From Panopea generosa (taxonomy: Eukaryota; Mollusca; Bivalvia; Adapedonta; Hiatellidae), in the NCBI GenBank assembly GCA_029582155.1, contig CM055895.1, positions 13,575,287-13,639,286 of the forward strand: a stretch of DNA of 64,000 bases, given 5' to 3'. Position 1 is the first letter of the stretch. Each line of letters starts with the position of its first letter. Positions 22,751-35,886 of this stretch are shown piece after piece. Both the position numbers and the translations under genes were made by a program. The notes under the pieces are model-generated. The model did not search any database, was not told the DNA's origin, and was given only the letters and a program-made list of their open reading frames with translations.

Positions 22751-24594
22751 AACAGAAATATAGTTTACCGGTGTGACATATTTTCAGCACGTCGTCAGAA
22801 TCAGATATATCGCCAAATGCACAAGTTTTGGAAAAACAGTAATTTTTGTTGTTTTTAAAAATAATGTAAAATCCACAAATTAATTGAAAATATGGATACG
22901 AATGATTTTAAAATATATTATTATCACAGTAATAAATTGTATAGAACATAGCAGTAAGTACGTAAGACAATTTATAAGGTAATTTTTTTTTAAAAATATG
23001 CAAATGGCAATACAAAATGATTGATACCAGTACATTTAAACATCAGCTACTTTCAAGCACAAGGTGACTGGAAAAAACGAAAAACACCTGATATCCGAAA
23101 GACACCTAGATTTAGCTATTTAAGGCATAAATGACCATGTTTCTATTATTTTATATATCAGATATGAATTCAAAATGGTTTTTGCAACAAAAAAAACTTT
23201 TTAAAAATGTACGATTTGATGCCTTTTTATTAAATATTTGTGTCAATGTGTCTTTCAGTTATTACGAGTTACTTCCATTGATTTCGATTATAACCGAAAT
23301 ACACTTATTTTTATCAAATTCACGTAAGTGTCTTTGTTTAAACATCAGTAATTGTTGACCAAATGTATTGTGAATATAAATCTAGCCGGGAATTTGCTGT
23401 GTCAGCCGGAACCATGTCGGGATTTGGTATCACCCGTGTATTTAGTACCCTGCACAAGGCACCAAACTTACACTTTCATTCACTTTAATTGCCACATCGT
23501 TTATAAGGCCTAACCATTGGATGCTTTTTCAAAGCAGCCAACTTGTTTGATTATAAGATAATTTGCTGGACCCGTAAAGTCTATTCGTTAGCGCATTGTG
23601 ACTATCTTGATAATGTTTAGTGCAAACTAACATTTTTTATCTTAAATAAAAACATGTATTTAAACTCGCTATTACCAAAGTATTTGAATTAGACATGACT
23701 TGTGTAATATAATGATAAAGATTTAGAAGTAATATCCGTAAACGTCAGAAAATTTTCGGTAATCATCGATAGAATCCAGGTAAGCGGTTAAGTAGTTGAG
23801 TGTCAAAAGATTTATAGCGCCGCAAATCTTGATATATTTCTACATAGCAGAGTGATTATATCTGAGGTTTGTCGCTCGGTCGATCCGAGTTGGAATCCCG
23901 TATTATACTTATTATAGTTTGTTAATTTCCCAGGCAACACTATGTTTTCCTATGATACTCCATAAATGGCCCCTAATGTATAAAAAAAGTTTTTGTTTAC
24001 AAAAGCAATATTATCACTATTCTGAAAATAGGTCTACATTGTTTAAAAAGTTTACATTAGTTTTATTTGAAACTGTTTCTTTATATATTTTATCCTGTAG
24101 TGTGATATCTTCTTACGCCTTCAATGGTTGTATAAAGTGTGTTCAAATAAAAAATCAAAAAAAAAAATCTATTTAACGATGTACGGATAGCATTTTGTTT
24201 GCACTGTCGAAGGCAGAGTCAAGTTAAATGAAATTATTTCCCTGTACTCTGGACAATATTTCTAAAATGTACTCCTTACAAAAACATATGCCATAACTGT
24301 AACCTCTTGTACACAGTAATGTCATGTTGACAAATTATTTATTATGTACTTTGAACAACATTCTTAAATTTAGGTTTATCCTTACATACAAGGCCACACA
24401 ACATAGTCTTATAAATATAGTTGGAACAGTTGTAACTGAATGTTGCACCAGCTTCATGTACGTATACATTCTTTATAAATCACCAAATGAGACAACGCAG
24501 TTCTGCAGGTATCAAGGTTCTAGGTTCATTCTGCATATTCATTTGTTGGTGTATTTTTGTTTAAATCTGTATGTTAATTTTTTTTTGTACATGT
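22751..24594. other. no gene seen
   Basis: AT-rich sequence. Open frames here are short, lysine/phenylalanine-rich and show no splice framing. Confidence 0.4.
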
Positions 24595-24704
24595 AGAGAT
24601 AACCTGGAATCTTCCCTCCTGTTGGCGTCGAATGACCTATAATGTGTTGGTACGCCGTAAAACCCTATTCATTCATTCATTCATTTATTCATTCATTCAT
24701 TCAA
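24595..24704 (+). mobile_element. 3' tail of a SINE/LINE with (ATTC)n end
   Basis: The segment TGTTGGCGTCGAATGACC...GGTACGCCGTAAAACCC runs straight into ATTC tetranucleotides. I recall this tail type from mollusc retroposons, where the terminal microsatellite is part of the element. The 5' part is not recognisable. Confidence 0.6.
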
Positions 24705-25004
24705 TAAACGTGGTGAACCGTTTGTGGTCGGTATCTACCTGTTCACCTTTAATTTCATCTTAGCTATTTAAAAGAACGGATTAAAACTCAAATATAAAAT
24801 GTACGGTATGTGCACACATAACTTAAACATTATCAATTTAGTTCATGCATACTGACGTATTGGGATTCTTCCAAAAAAACAGACACACACTATTTATTTT
24901 AGCCAATCTTAAGTTTGAAAAATCCTGATTAATTCCCTTTAACGCCATTTTCTAACTTTACGATGGTATATATGGCATATCCAGTTTTATTTTAGGAGAA
25001 AGAA
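24705..25004. other. no gene seen
   Basis: AT-rich intergenic sequence. Confidence 0.5.
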
Positions 25005-25175
25005 CTCAGATGGAATATGAGTAGTATAACGGTCTTTCGGCAAGTACATGTAACTGGCAAATTTTCAAGTGTTTGGACTGACCGGGGCACGAAACCATGA
25101 CCTCCATGTGACATTTAAATGGTCGTTAGAGAAGACAGTACCTTACACCACTCGGTCACGGATACTCTCGATCGT
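25005..25175 (-). mobile_element. tRNA-derived SINE (Ser/Leu-like head)
   Basis: The minus strand reads an A-box region CCGTGACCGAGTGGTGTAAG and a B-box ATGGTTTCGTGCCCCGG with class-II tRNA spacing. A non-tRNA body, ending near TCTTTCTCCTAAAATAAAA, follows. A functional tRNA is unlikely because the acceptor ends do not pair and the body continues. Confidence 0.65.
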
Positions 25176-27949
25176 TTGATAATATCTTAGTGGAGCATAA
25201 ATGGTAACATGTATGTGCGCATGTGTATTTGTGTGTGCGTACGTGCATGTATGTTTCATTTACATAACAGAGGAGAGAGCACATTTAGTCTAAAATAATG
25301 TATACAGAATCTCATAGCCGGGTGCACAGGTTTTAAGGGAATTCAACACACTAAACTGTTATTTGTCATACAAAAAAGGTTATATTTTAGTGATTCAGTG
25401 TGTTAATAGCTTGTCTCCCTCTAGATCCGCCAATGCTGAAACTATTTTGATATATTTTATAAACTAAATATTTTCTCTTTTGACATAACTCATAAACGAA
25501 GTGTAGACTTGCGTACATGTGTTAAACCTGTCCAGTTACCGGCACCTACTATTTCCTTTGACAAAATGTAATCCCTGTATTTATGCAGGTCTTCTCAAAT
25601 CGTTCGTTATATGAATACAAGTCATGTTATTAATATGTTAAAAATACAGAGATATATGCGTATATTACAAAATGACACCCGATAGTTTTATTTGCTTCAA
25701 ATTTCAAATTAAGGTCTAATTCGCAGTAAAATTACCTTTCACGCCAAGGTATCTACTGGAGTAAGAGGCGGGCGTCTTGCCGTTATTGTTACGACAAAAA
25801 GATCAGTCAGTAAAATATTGCGTCATGGCTCAAGCAAAGGAAAAAACGGACCCGACCAACGAATTCTTTGTGTTTTGATGCCACATCAGGTCAAATATTA
25901 AAAAGGCACACACAGCTTTGTCATACGGACGGGGAAGGGTAGGAGTGATGGACCAGTCTCAACAGTCATTCAGAATCCCGGGAACCGTCTGTCACTAAAT
26001 CATCATCATGCGTTTTGCATTTACCCTCACGAGCGTTTAATGGAGATGATCCACATTCATCGCAAAAGAAACCGCAGACTCGTCAACCATTAAACAAATG
26101 GAACACTGACACTGACCCTAATCTTGTAATTGACGACTGAACTCATCAATAATATGATATAGATAGACATATGGGTGCGTTTTGGTGCATATTATTGAGA
26201 GCATCTGGGGTTAGTTACAGTATGTAAAACCTATATGAAAGGCCAAGTGACTTACATTACATATTAATATTCATTCTATTTAATGATATTCATAATGAAT
26301 ATGGCCATCATTTGTATTAACATATTATTTGTGTATGCCGTAAAATATATAGATATCTATATGTATTCATTTTATTAATATTAATAGTTTGTTAATCAAA
26401 TAAAGGAATTTAAGATATTATATTTCAAGTTATTATTATAATTTTAATATTTCGATCAAACGTGGCAATGACGATAAATAATAAAATAATATTTGACTAT
26501 TACATAAATGTATTATTTTAAAAACAATTTATGGTCGGTAAATACCTACTTTATTGATGGTTTATTGCTATAGTATGTTACTCAAAAATTAATTTTAAGA
26601 CAGTAAAGTTTAAATTATTTCAATCTTTTCTTGACGTCAAGTTGTTATTGATGTGTTTAAGTAGTAAATATAGGTACTATTTATATATAGATATTAGTTT
26701 AATTGATATAGGTAATATAAGATTTAAATGTAAAATTAACGGTAAGAAATGTAAACTTACCATATTAACATGTATTTCCTTTGCAACCTTACTAATTCAG
26801 AACCGTTTACTTCGCTCGAATACTTCGTTAAAAGTGAATGACCGCAACGTCCGCACTCGTATTTTTATATCGAATAACCGTATATAGTAAGACACAAGAG
26901 TCACAACTGATTGTAAAAGGGACAGACTGATATTCAACGTCTCCACAGTTCTCTACATATTTAAGTATTCCATTTATTTTTGCGAGGTGGAAAATATGAT
27001 TGTTTAATATTAAGTTTAAACAATTTTTATTTGTTATCAACATACAACATATACATATATTCGATATACAGCGATTTATAACAACAAATTTGCTTGTATA
27101 TGTCTCTCTTCTGAATATCTTGCAAGGACTATACAATGGTATTACAAATGCAAAGAAAACAAATAGTTGTGAAGAGAACAAAGTGGAAAGGGGAAGGTAA
27201 AGTAGATAGATAGAATCAGGAAAGGACAGTTGTGATCACAAGATGCCCGTTGAGGTAGTGTGTGTCACTCTTATGACAATAAAAGATAGCATGTGGGATT
27301 TTTTCAGACATCCCACAGGCTTATCGAGAGAAGTTATCCCCCTTGATATCGACCGTTTTTATCACTTACCTGGCTAAACCGTCATATTAATTATCAATAA
27401 AAAATGCATTAAAAAAGTAATATGTACGGAAAATAGCTCCAAGATGACGGCAATTTAATCTGGACTGACTAAGGATAATCGGCGAAGATCCCCGAATAAG
27501 TGGATATGTATAAACTTATCTAAACTGAATTTTAACATTTAATAAAGAGGCTTCATATTTGCCATGCTTAATTCTACTTTTAACAAGGGATCTCTGCGAC
27601 GGATTGTTCAAAGGAGCAGTCGACTAGTGACGGCCTATATCTCTCCGTTAAAGCCGTAGGTTCGGCCTAAATCGGTCCAAAAAAACTCCATCGAAGAAAG
27701 TATACGATTTACTTGCGTGCGGACCTCAGTGTAGATTGAACTTAAATCATCCTTGGAGTTTAACGTAAAATAAAGAAACACACAACATTATCATTATTAT
27801 TAATGTTTACTGCCATACACGTATATCAGTAACTTATATCATGTGTCTGTGTAATCTATTATAAAAATTGTACGTTAGTTTAATAGGGTTAATATTTTCA
27901 ATAAGAAAAAGTCATAATATATATATATATTATTTAATTTTTTTCTCGC
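25176..27949. other. no gene established
   Basis: Mostly AT-rich. A more GC-balanced patch at 25740-26150 contains short interrupted frames (for example one beginning at ATG 25825) that look like decayed coding sequence, but I cannot assign a family. Another such patch lies at 27590-27730. Confidence 0.35.
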
Positions 27950-28025
27950 CTTCTCTGCGGCTTGAACATACGACATTCTGAGTGACAGTTAAAGGCGTAT
28001 GCCACTGCGCCACTTTGGAGCCTAA
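27950..28025 (-). mobile_element. tRNA-like SINE head or tRNA pseudogene
   Basis: The minus strand shows an A box (AGTGGCGCAGTGGCATACG) and a B box (ATGTTCAAGCC) spaced as in a tRNA of about 75 nt. It is followed by an A/T-rich tail with (AT)n. The acceptor stem does not close, which favours a SINE or pseudogene over a working tRNA. Confidence 0.6.
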
Positions 28026-28510
28026 TAATAATACAACAGTTAACACCTTTTAAAGTTGTTAGATCATGAAAGGGGCGTCATTCTAGTTGACCGGAACTGG
28101 AATTAATTCATACGTTTGATATACGTTTTATGCTATGCAAATTGTTGTAACCGACTAAAATGTTTGGGTGAGTATATACTACCTCGAAATGTGTACATAC
28201 CATCCATTTATATTTGGCGGTTTGCTAGTACAGCAGATAGCCTAGTTTTCAAATCTTCATAAATTTGAGGTTAACCCATCTTGTGTGATGTGGGTTGCCA
28301 TGTAATTGCTACAATCTTCGGTCGTGGATGATTGAGCGTCCCTTTCACTGTTCAATCTCTATCTTTCTTCTGTCTAATAAAGTAATATCATGTTCTTGTG
28401 TTTGAAGAAACCAGTTTGAGTCCATATTTTGGTAACTGGTTATTCTAACACTGGCCTTATTTCAGTATTTTCTGCTAAATTTTCTTTCTTTATTTACTGG
28501 GAGTCAATGA

Positions 28511-28905
28511 AGATGCCGACTGAGAGCCAAACAATGTACATGGAGAGTGAGAGCCAAACAATATCTATGTAGACGGAGAGCCAAACAATTCAGATAGAGA
28601 CTCAGAGCCAAACAGTATAGACAGAGACTGAGAGACAAACAATGTACATGGAGACTGAGAGCCAAACTCTGTAGATGTAGACTGAGAGCAAAACAATGTA
28701 GATGGAGATTGAGAGCTAAACAGTGCAGATATAGACGGAGAGCCAAACAATGAAGATAGAGATTGAGATCAAAACAACGAACATGAGACTGAGAGCCAAA
28801 CAATGTTGATGGAGACTAAGAGTCAAACAATGTATATGAAGACCGATAGCCAAACTATGTAGTTATAGACTGAGAGCCAAACAATGTAGATGGAGACTGA
28901 GAAAT
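28511..28905. repeat. ~27-30-bp minisatellite
   Basis: About 14 copies of a unit of type GAGACTGAGAGCCAAACAATGTAGATG, with 10-20% variation. The leucine/histidine-rich frames on the minus strand are artefacts of it. Confidence 0.9.
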
Positions 28906-29011
28906 AAATAACAGTGAAATAAATCAGTCAGTGGCCTGTTTAGCAAAATAGTAATAAATTGCTATATTAGGTTGATAACCGATATATTGTTTTGAATTGC
29001 ACGACTATTGT

Positions 29012-29200
29012 TATTGTGGCGCCCAAGTCCAGTGGTCGTGTCATTGGATTAGTGTTCCAAGGTTCCGGGTTTGATCCTCGGTTATGGCATTTATAAGTAT
29101 TTCCCACATGTTGCATAAATCGGTGTTGTACACCGCGCATGTGGGGTAAAAGAACCAGGGATGCTTCTGGAGTGTATTCTGAATCTTGCACTATCCTCCA
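29012..29200 (+). mobile_element. tRNA-derived SINE, second type
   Basis: A head with A-box-like GTCCAGTGGTCGTGTCATTGG and B box GGGTTTGATCCTCGG is followed by a body containing CCACATGTTGCATAAATCGG, GTGTTGTACACCGCGCATG and GAACCAGGGATGCTTC, then AAAAAATTTAT-type A-rich sequence. The body differs from the SINEs at 16.7 and 42.4 kb. Confidence 0.75.
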
Positions 29201-30318
29201 AAAAATTTATATAAAAATAACATAAATAACAATCACGAAGAATATAATGCGCCCGCTTTGGGTTTGTACACTAACCGCTGGATTTGGAAGTTCTGGGAGC
29301 TACCTAAACTATTGCGCTCCCCATTATACTTGTAGTTAAGACCTTACTTATATGACGGTAGGAAGATTGTTGCGCCCAAGAAATTAGATCTGTGTAAATC
29401 GGTTTGGCATTAGATCTATTTCTGTTGAAAATGCATATAATTGTCATAATTTCTTTGGACATATGAGAACATTTGATACATTTTCATGAGTTCTGTAAAA
29501 TTTTAATGGCATTGGGAACTACTTGATGATTCTTGCATACCGGTCAAGGATTTCCGCGTATTTAGTACCAGGTACGGAATTTTCAACATACACACCCTCC
29601 ACGCGCTTTTCCTACACTGCTGTGACGTTGGAACAATTTATGACTTGATGTATTAAAACATATGACGTTGTATATTTTATTTGACGTATAATGATATGTC
29701 GTTAAGTTGAACGTGTTCTTGAGTTACTTATCAGTACTGTACTGCTCTTGCACTTTATGGTATTCAATTTCTAGACTACAGATATAAAGCAAGGACGGAT
29801 TCAGTGGGGTACCCCCCCCCCCCCCCCCCCCCCACGCCTAAAATTTGGCAAACATAGGTTTTTCTTCTACACATTTACTCTGAACTCAAGTTTCCATCTA
29901 AACGAATTGTGTTAAAAAAATAAGCAAGTATTTAAAGTAACTAAAATAAGTATAAACTCACTACAATTAGCATGATGCTTGAGTATATTCTACTGTCGCC
30001 CAGTGTTTGTCTTTCTTTAAGTTTTACCACCAAAGCGAGCAAAAATTAAAAAAAAGCTGAATAACTTTTTTTATAAGTAGATCATCATCTGCAGAAAGTC
30101 AAACGCAGAAGAAAATGTATGTATATTTGCATGTCATGACACATCGTATACAATTAAAATATCTACACTGCGTATGCCAAACCTTCAAAAGCACTAAGAC
30201 AAAAAGAACCAAACTGGTGAACAAACTGAGGCAAACAAATAATCAATACAACACTGAAATCTATGTTTTATCTATTTGCATTCAATGTTATATTAAAAAA
30301 AGATTTAGCCAGATCAAC
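29201..30318. other. no gene seen; contains a poly(C) run
   Basis: AT-rich sequence with an uninterrupted run of 22 C residues at 29812-29833, flanked by GTGGGGTA and ACGCC. Confidence 0.6.
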
Positions 30319-30716
30319 TTGATACGGTGTAGCTCATTCATCCGTTTTACTATTTACGTGAGACAGTGTAGCTTATTCGCTCGTTTTGCTATCAACGTGA
30401 TACGGTGTAGCTTATTCACTCGTTTAACTATCTACGTGATAGCATTTTTTACTATCTACGTGGTACGATGTAGCTTGTTCACTCGTTTGACTATCAACGC
30501 TGTACAGTGTAGCTTATTTACTTGTTTTACTACCAACGTGGTACGGTGTAGCTTGTTCACTCGTTTTACTATCTACATGAGACGGTGTAGCTTATATGCT
30601 CGTTTTACTATCAACGTGATACGGTGTAGCTTGTTCACTCGTTTTACTATCTACATGAGACGGTGTAGCTTATATGCTCGTTTTACTATCAACGTGATAC
30701 GGTGTAGCTTGTTCTC
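30319..30716. repeat. 39-bp minisatellite with 78-bp higher-order unit
   Basis: About ten copies of TGTAGCTTATTCACTCGTTT + TACTATCAACGTGATACGG. The last four alternate two variants (CTACATGAGACGG and CAACGTGATACGG) as a 78-bp dimer. A continuous frame runs from it into the downstream broken gene, but the repeat translation (R-C-S-L-F-T-R-F-T-I) is not part of the protein family. Confidence 0.9.
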
Positions 30717-33700
30717 CGAAGGGCGCAAGAAAATCAAGGTGAAGGGTAACTGGACAAGTGAAGGAACCTCTAAGTTTGAGTTTGATGGTTGGAGAAGAGT
30801 TCTAGAAGTAGCAGAGCAGAAATTCAATGAACAACTCTTGACTAGAATAAGAGGACATGATTTGATTACATGCGAGGCGCAATTTCACAAGAGCTGTAGA
30901 GCCAAGTACATTACAGACCCAAAGCAGTGGAGAAGTACTGATGACGAGAAGAGGACACAGCAGGAAAAGCTTGAACTGGCACACAGGACAGCGTATCAGA
31001 ATGTGTGTGAGAAGATTGACAAAGATGTGATATGTGACAAAAACATTGTCACAATGTGTGAGATAGTTCAGGTCTATATTTCGAGCCTGCAAGATACGGA
31101 GTTCGCCAATCCTAACTATCGCAGTGAGAAACTGAAGGTCAAGCTGGCGAAGGATGTCAACTATTGTGGGAAATTATCATTCTGCCAATTTGATAAGCAG
31201 ACAAAGTTTACACCATGCATTGTATACAGCTCGGACATTGATGTAAACCGTGCTGTCAAGAGTGCATATGCACTAGGTTCCACTGACATAATTAAGGATG
31301 CCGCCACTCACCTACACTTGATTCTGCGTAGCTTTGAACAATCGGCAGATCTGAAATGGCCACCAACATCAACAGACTTAGAAAACAGTGAGGAGATACT
31401 CCCACTGCAGCTGAAGAAGTTCTTAAGTTATGTGATCACTGGGACACCAACTGCTGACACGTCACGAGCCAACAGGCTGGTACTTTCCATTGGCCAAGAC
31501 ATATGCAGGGCCGCTACCAATGGAGAATGGAAATTACCAACGCATGTGCTTATCTGTATGACAATGCGACATCTGTTTTGAAGCAAACAACTGATCACCT
31601 TATTGAACAGAATGGGACACTCAGAGAGTTACTCCTTCTCTCTTGAACTTGAGACAGCTATTGCTCAGGCTGTAGAAGAAACATCAAGTTTTCTGTCCAC
31701 CCAAATTGTTCGTGATCCAGATTCTCCATCGATGTTTCATTCCGAATTTGACAACTTTGATCAGCTCTTGAACGATCTGACAGGCATGGGGTCTATTCAC
31801 ACTACTCATGGTATTATGATGCAGGACATCGAAGGAAACCCAGAGCAAAAGGGGGGGGGGGGGGGGGGTACTCGTCCTGAAATCCCGGCCGTCAGCAGAA
31901 GTGGAGCGCGTTCTCTGAAAACAGATCAAGTCGGGAATCTTCCTGAATGCTATGTAACACAACGAAAGAGTCCATCCCTCACAATCCAACAGTTGACATG
32001 CCCTGGAGGCGAAGAAGCCCTAAAACGCGCCATGAGACGCAATTTTGTCTGGGTTCTCATTCGCATGATGCGTACAGCCTCACAGGACGTACCTGGCTGG
32101 ACATGTTTCACATCCTTAACTGGTATGCCACCAACAAATCTCACCACCATTGACTATTACCCAGTCATCACCCAACCCATCACCGATTATAAGACCGTGC
32201 AAGAATGTCTGAGATATGCTCAAGAGGCCACACATGAAGTAAACCAGCAAAATGTCATAACAACCTTCTACTTGGGAGTCTACATGAAGGAATATCCATT
32301 GCTTTGGAACAACCCTAAACGGTATGAGAAGCACATTGTTTTGATTGGTACCTTCCACCTCGTGTGTGCTTATCTGAAGATGGTGGGGAAGAAGATGGAT
32401 GGCTCTGGTTTGTCTGACATCCTACTTGAAGCAGGGCTGATTGCCTCTGGTTCATTGCAAGGTGTGATATCCGGAAAGCACTATGACAGGGCGATGCACT
32501 GCCATAAGACCATGCTGGAGTGCTAGGAAAGGTTGTTATTGGAACAATACATGGCTCACCAAAATGAGCAGGAACTGTTCTCTTCCATCCCAGCAGACTC
32601 GATGAAGAAGTTGGATGATTTGTTACAATCGCTCACAGAAACCAAATTGGACGCAGCATCAGATGACGATGCATTCAGTAACTACATCCAGGGTTACCTG
32701 CAGTATAGAGTGGAGGTCAGTGAAGGCAGTCACGGAAAAACTGCCCAACTTTGGGCTTCCTACATGAGTCATATATGGCTAGTGCTCTCTCTCGTACAGG
32801 CAGTGAAGCACAATGACTTCCTTGCATATGCACACTGTTTGCATCTCATGACAGACATATTTTTTGCATTCGGTGGTCAGAACTACGCCCGATATCTCAC
32901 ATACTTCTCCATCTTCCTGGCTAACATTGAGGTATCTCATCCCGGAGCAACTGATTTGATCAAGAGGGGAACAATGAGTGTGGCTCGTTCCTTCATACCC
33001 GGAAACCGCTGTGCCGTCGACAAAACTATGAAGGAAACCTTTATGAGACATGCCAAGCCCATGGTGGCACTGGTGGGGGTGGTTTTGGTGTTTCAGGGGT
33101 TCTCAGCAACCATGATGCATACCAAAGATGGGTGCGAACAACACACGCGAGATCCTAGTATGTCAACACGACACTGAACATGGCTGACATGCTGACAGAC
33201 AGCCAAAGTGGAACAATGCATCGTGATGTATGACCTGCAGAGATCCTGAAAAGTGAGAAATGCGTACGAAAGGCAAAGGAGGCAGTTGAAAGCTTTATCA
33301 ATCCATTTATAGTTGACGACCAAGACAAACTTATCAGTCTTTCATCTGGAGCTGCAGCCACTGAGATTATAGCAACTGATGTTTTGGGCGCAGAAAAGTC
33401 AGGAAAAGAGGCACAGAAAGCTTTCATAAAAGACAGGCTGGAGAAGAATGAAAACTTCTTTGAACCAGTAAAGCGGATGAATCTGAGAACGCTTGGTGAC
33501 ATGAACAAGAAGATGAAAGTAACAACGGCAAACAACAAAGTGGTCCAGTATAAGCAACAAGGCAATATTGCCTTCCAACTATTTGTGAAATCCCAAAGCC
33601 AGGGCTTGCAGTTGGACATGAATGAACTGATGACGTACCCGCTGACCCCTGTCCCATACAGCATTGGAACAGCAGATGGATTTCTGGCAAAGACAGACAA

Positions 33701-34214
33701 ATCTAAGTCTTTCCAGTATCTGACCAAAGAGTGTGAGGATGCACCGGTTCCATCGGCTGAGTCAACACTTGTGGTCTATGATGGTAATGCCTACTTCTAC
33801 TACCTCAAGGAGATACCAGCCAATTTCAGTTTGATCTGCAACAAGATTTTTGGCATGATGTCAACGACAAGAGATGCGGTGTTCAGCACAGATATGTATA
33901 CTTCCAATTCTGTCAAATCCATGGAACGTGAGAGAATGGGCTGTAGTGAGAAACTCATTGTAAAGGGGGCAAGCACAAAGAAACCTCCTGATTGGAAGCA
34001 GTTCCTGACAAATGATGACAACAAGACACAATTCATCTATCTCCTCTGCAAGACGTGGATTTATCATTCATATGCCAATAAGCTCCTTGGAAGAAAAGTC
34101 ATCATCATATGTGAAGGAGCTGCATACCAGCTGACGTCTGAAGATGGGCAAAGCACAGCGAAGATGGAGATCGAAACTCTACGCTCATCCCATAGTGCAT
34201 ACAATAACCAATAA
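30717..34214 (+). pseudogene. broken single-exon copy of an invertebrate multicopy (probably mobile) gene family
   Basis: A long protein-like region starts after the 39-bp array. It has a C-x4-H-x2-C knuckle (C-E-A-Q-F-H-K-S-C, 30871-30897), then D-V-N-R-A-V-K-S-A-Y, Q-D-I-C-R-A-A, H-S-E-S-Y-S-F-S-L-E-L, F-H-S-E-F-D-N-F-D-Q-L, L-T-T-I-D-Y-Y-P-V and M-H-C-H-K-T-M-L-E. I recall this order from unnamed multicopy proteins of molluscs and cnidarians; I cannot name a function. Breaks: in-frame TGA at 31579-31581, in-frame TAG at 32524-32526, a frame change near 33052-33062, then TAG at 33156-33158 and TGA at 33231-33233 in the new frame. A G18 run at 31851-31868 interrupts a variable loop. The C terminus is lost: homology stops near 34190, where unrelated sequence adds a few codons before the stop. 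It has no introns, which fits a mobile or retro-copied origin. Confidence 0.8.
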
Positions 34215-34971
34215 CTGTTCATATTCATAGTAGTTTGTTTTGTTAACAGATCTGTTTGTTATTTCTATTGCGGTCATTTTGATACCTCATTTGTTAAATT
34301 TGATCGAAAAATAACGATTTTATGATTTTTTTCACATTTTGGGTAAATTTCACTATGGCGGCCATCTTGATGACGTCATAACCGGAAGTTCGTCCCAACT
34401 TACGCAATGTTAACATTTATTTTCGTGATCAGGGCGTCATGGGGCTTCAGAAAAATATTGGTTCGGAGGTTTGTGGGGGGTGGGGGGGGGGGGGCGGTGC
34501 ACGGTGGACCCTTTTAGCTCCCGGCCTAATGTTTAAACATCATAATAATGCAGTGTAAAATAAAATATATTAACAAAATTTTATTAGTTCTTCTATCGAG
34601 CTAGTCTCATTTAATCGCCGTAATAGGGTTGAGTCTAGCTCCTTTACGTCTCATTTCCATCCGAACAAAACCAAGTGGAAAATTAGACCACATACATACG
34701 TCTTTTTCGAAGGCAAATACTGCGTCAACAATCGTTAATTCCTTAAAACGTTGATTTATATTGATAAAATAATGAATAATAAATGCGTGCTATGCAAAAA
34801 ACTGTCCTCTGTAGTTTGATAGACGGTGAATATGACAAAGACATTCGAATTTACCTTATTTCGCTGTCATTTAGCAGCCATTTTACATAAGTGGTGTTAG
34901 ATGCGAGTTAGATTCGAGCTACTGGGTGGAAATATGTACATGCGAAATCGGAACTTCGGCAGAGTGAGCGT
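34215..34971. other. no gene seen; contains a G-rich run
   Basis: Non-coding sequence with a G tract interrupted by one T at about 34475-34493, followed by CGGTGCACGGTGGACCC. Confidence 0.5.
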
Positions 34972-34984
34972 TATGGGTTATAGA
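34972..34984. repeat. 13-bp flanking direct repeat, left (candidate target-site duplication)
   Basis: TATGGGTTATAGA here recurs at 42492-42504, bracketing the whole palindromic locus. Confidence 0.5.
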
Positions 34985-34991
34985 GGAATGA

Positions 34992-35886
34992 CATACTGGA
35001 CTATTTCAGACATTTCCCAAGAGTTATCCAATAATTGCCCCTGCTGAGTTTGATGATATTGAAGATGAATCCAATTACTTCCCTTAGACTGGGATAAAAC
35101 ATACAGGTATCGTTCCGCTCCGACACTAAAATTAAGTAGGCGTGACGTGATATATATGCCCTCGGGTACAATTTGACAGGATCTTATATATGTCCTTGTT
35201 TTGATAAGCACGTTTTGGTGATTTTGATGTGTAGTATAAAAAAAGAAATTATTGAATTTGACTTAAACGCTAAAATCATTTGATTAAATTTAATGTGTAA
35301 AATATAACATAGATTATTTGATTTTAAGTACAAATTTCAATATAATTTGATATAGTTTATTTTATTATCAATCAACAGATAAAGATTGATTATTTTGAGT
35401 TACTATAAATAAATAAAATTATAACGGTTAATTAGACAGATGACAATGAGACATAATGTCGTAAATCAACCATCACAGAGACTTTATTTTTAAACTTATT
35501 TATTTTTCTTCGATTGTGAAACAAGATCTTACAACTTAGGCAAATCACGTTTGAAGTCTTCATTAGTATGACCAGTACTAAGCATATGCGGAAAAGCTGT
35601 CTTGCTCAAGGACACCACACATAGCCGTAGCGGAATACCGAATCCACGACCCTCCGATCATGGTTCCGTGCTCTATCACTGGACCACGCGCTCCTCTAAT
35701 CAAAGAGACTGGTGCCGGGCGGGGATTCGAACTCACGATAGTCAGATTATTACGGTTATATATTTTTTTTGTTTGAAACGGACATCTGTATATTAGCGCA
35801 TATGTTTTCAATAAAGCCTAAAACGGTAGTCTACCACAATTCTTTTTTTAACACTTAAACTTCTTTTAAGAACTACGTGTTATAAT
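34992..35886. repeat. outer left arm of the palindrome
   Basis: Reverse complement of about 41386-42373. Shared landmarks include CCAATTACTTCCCTTAGAC, GGTATCGTTCCGCTC and TATATGCCCTCGGGTACAAT. Confidence 0.92.
35588..35735 (-). mobile_element. SINE copy in the left palindrome arm
   Basis: The minus strand reads a tRNA-like head (GCGCGTGGTCCAGTGATAGA, then GGAGGGTCGTGGATTCGG) and the body CTATGTGTGGTGTCCTTGAG. A second B-box-like motif, GAGTTCGAATCCCCGCCCGG, lies just upstream, as if two tRNA-derived units were joined. Confidence 0.75.

Noticed and set aside
26828..27181. 117-codon minus-strand open frame
   Set aside because: Cys/Ile/Phe-rich composition, no splice framing or motif, and an overlapping frame on the other strand. 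It is probably chance.
27950..28025. Functional tRNA gene
   Set aside because: The A and B boxes are present, but the acceptor stem does not pair and an A/T-rich retroposon tail follows. The same holds for the tRNA-like parts at 25.1, 16.7, 29.0, 35.6, 41.7 and 42.4 kb.
28504..28803. Leucine/histidine-rich minus-strand frame of 99 codons
   Set aside because: It is entirely the 27-30-bp minisatellite.
31684..33727. Several minus-strand open frames of 66-190 codons
   Set aside because: They are antisense shadows of the plus-strand pseudogene, whose coherent motifs all lie on the plus strand.
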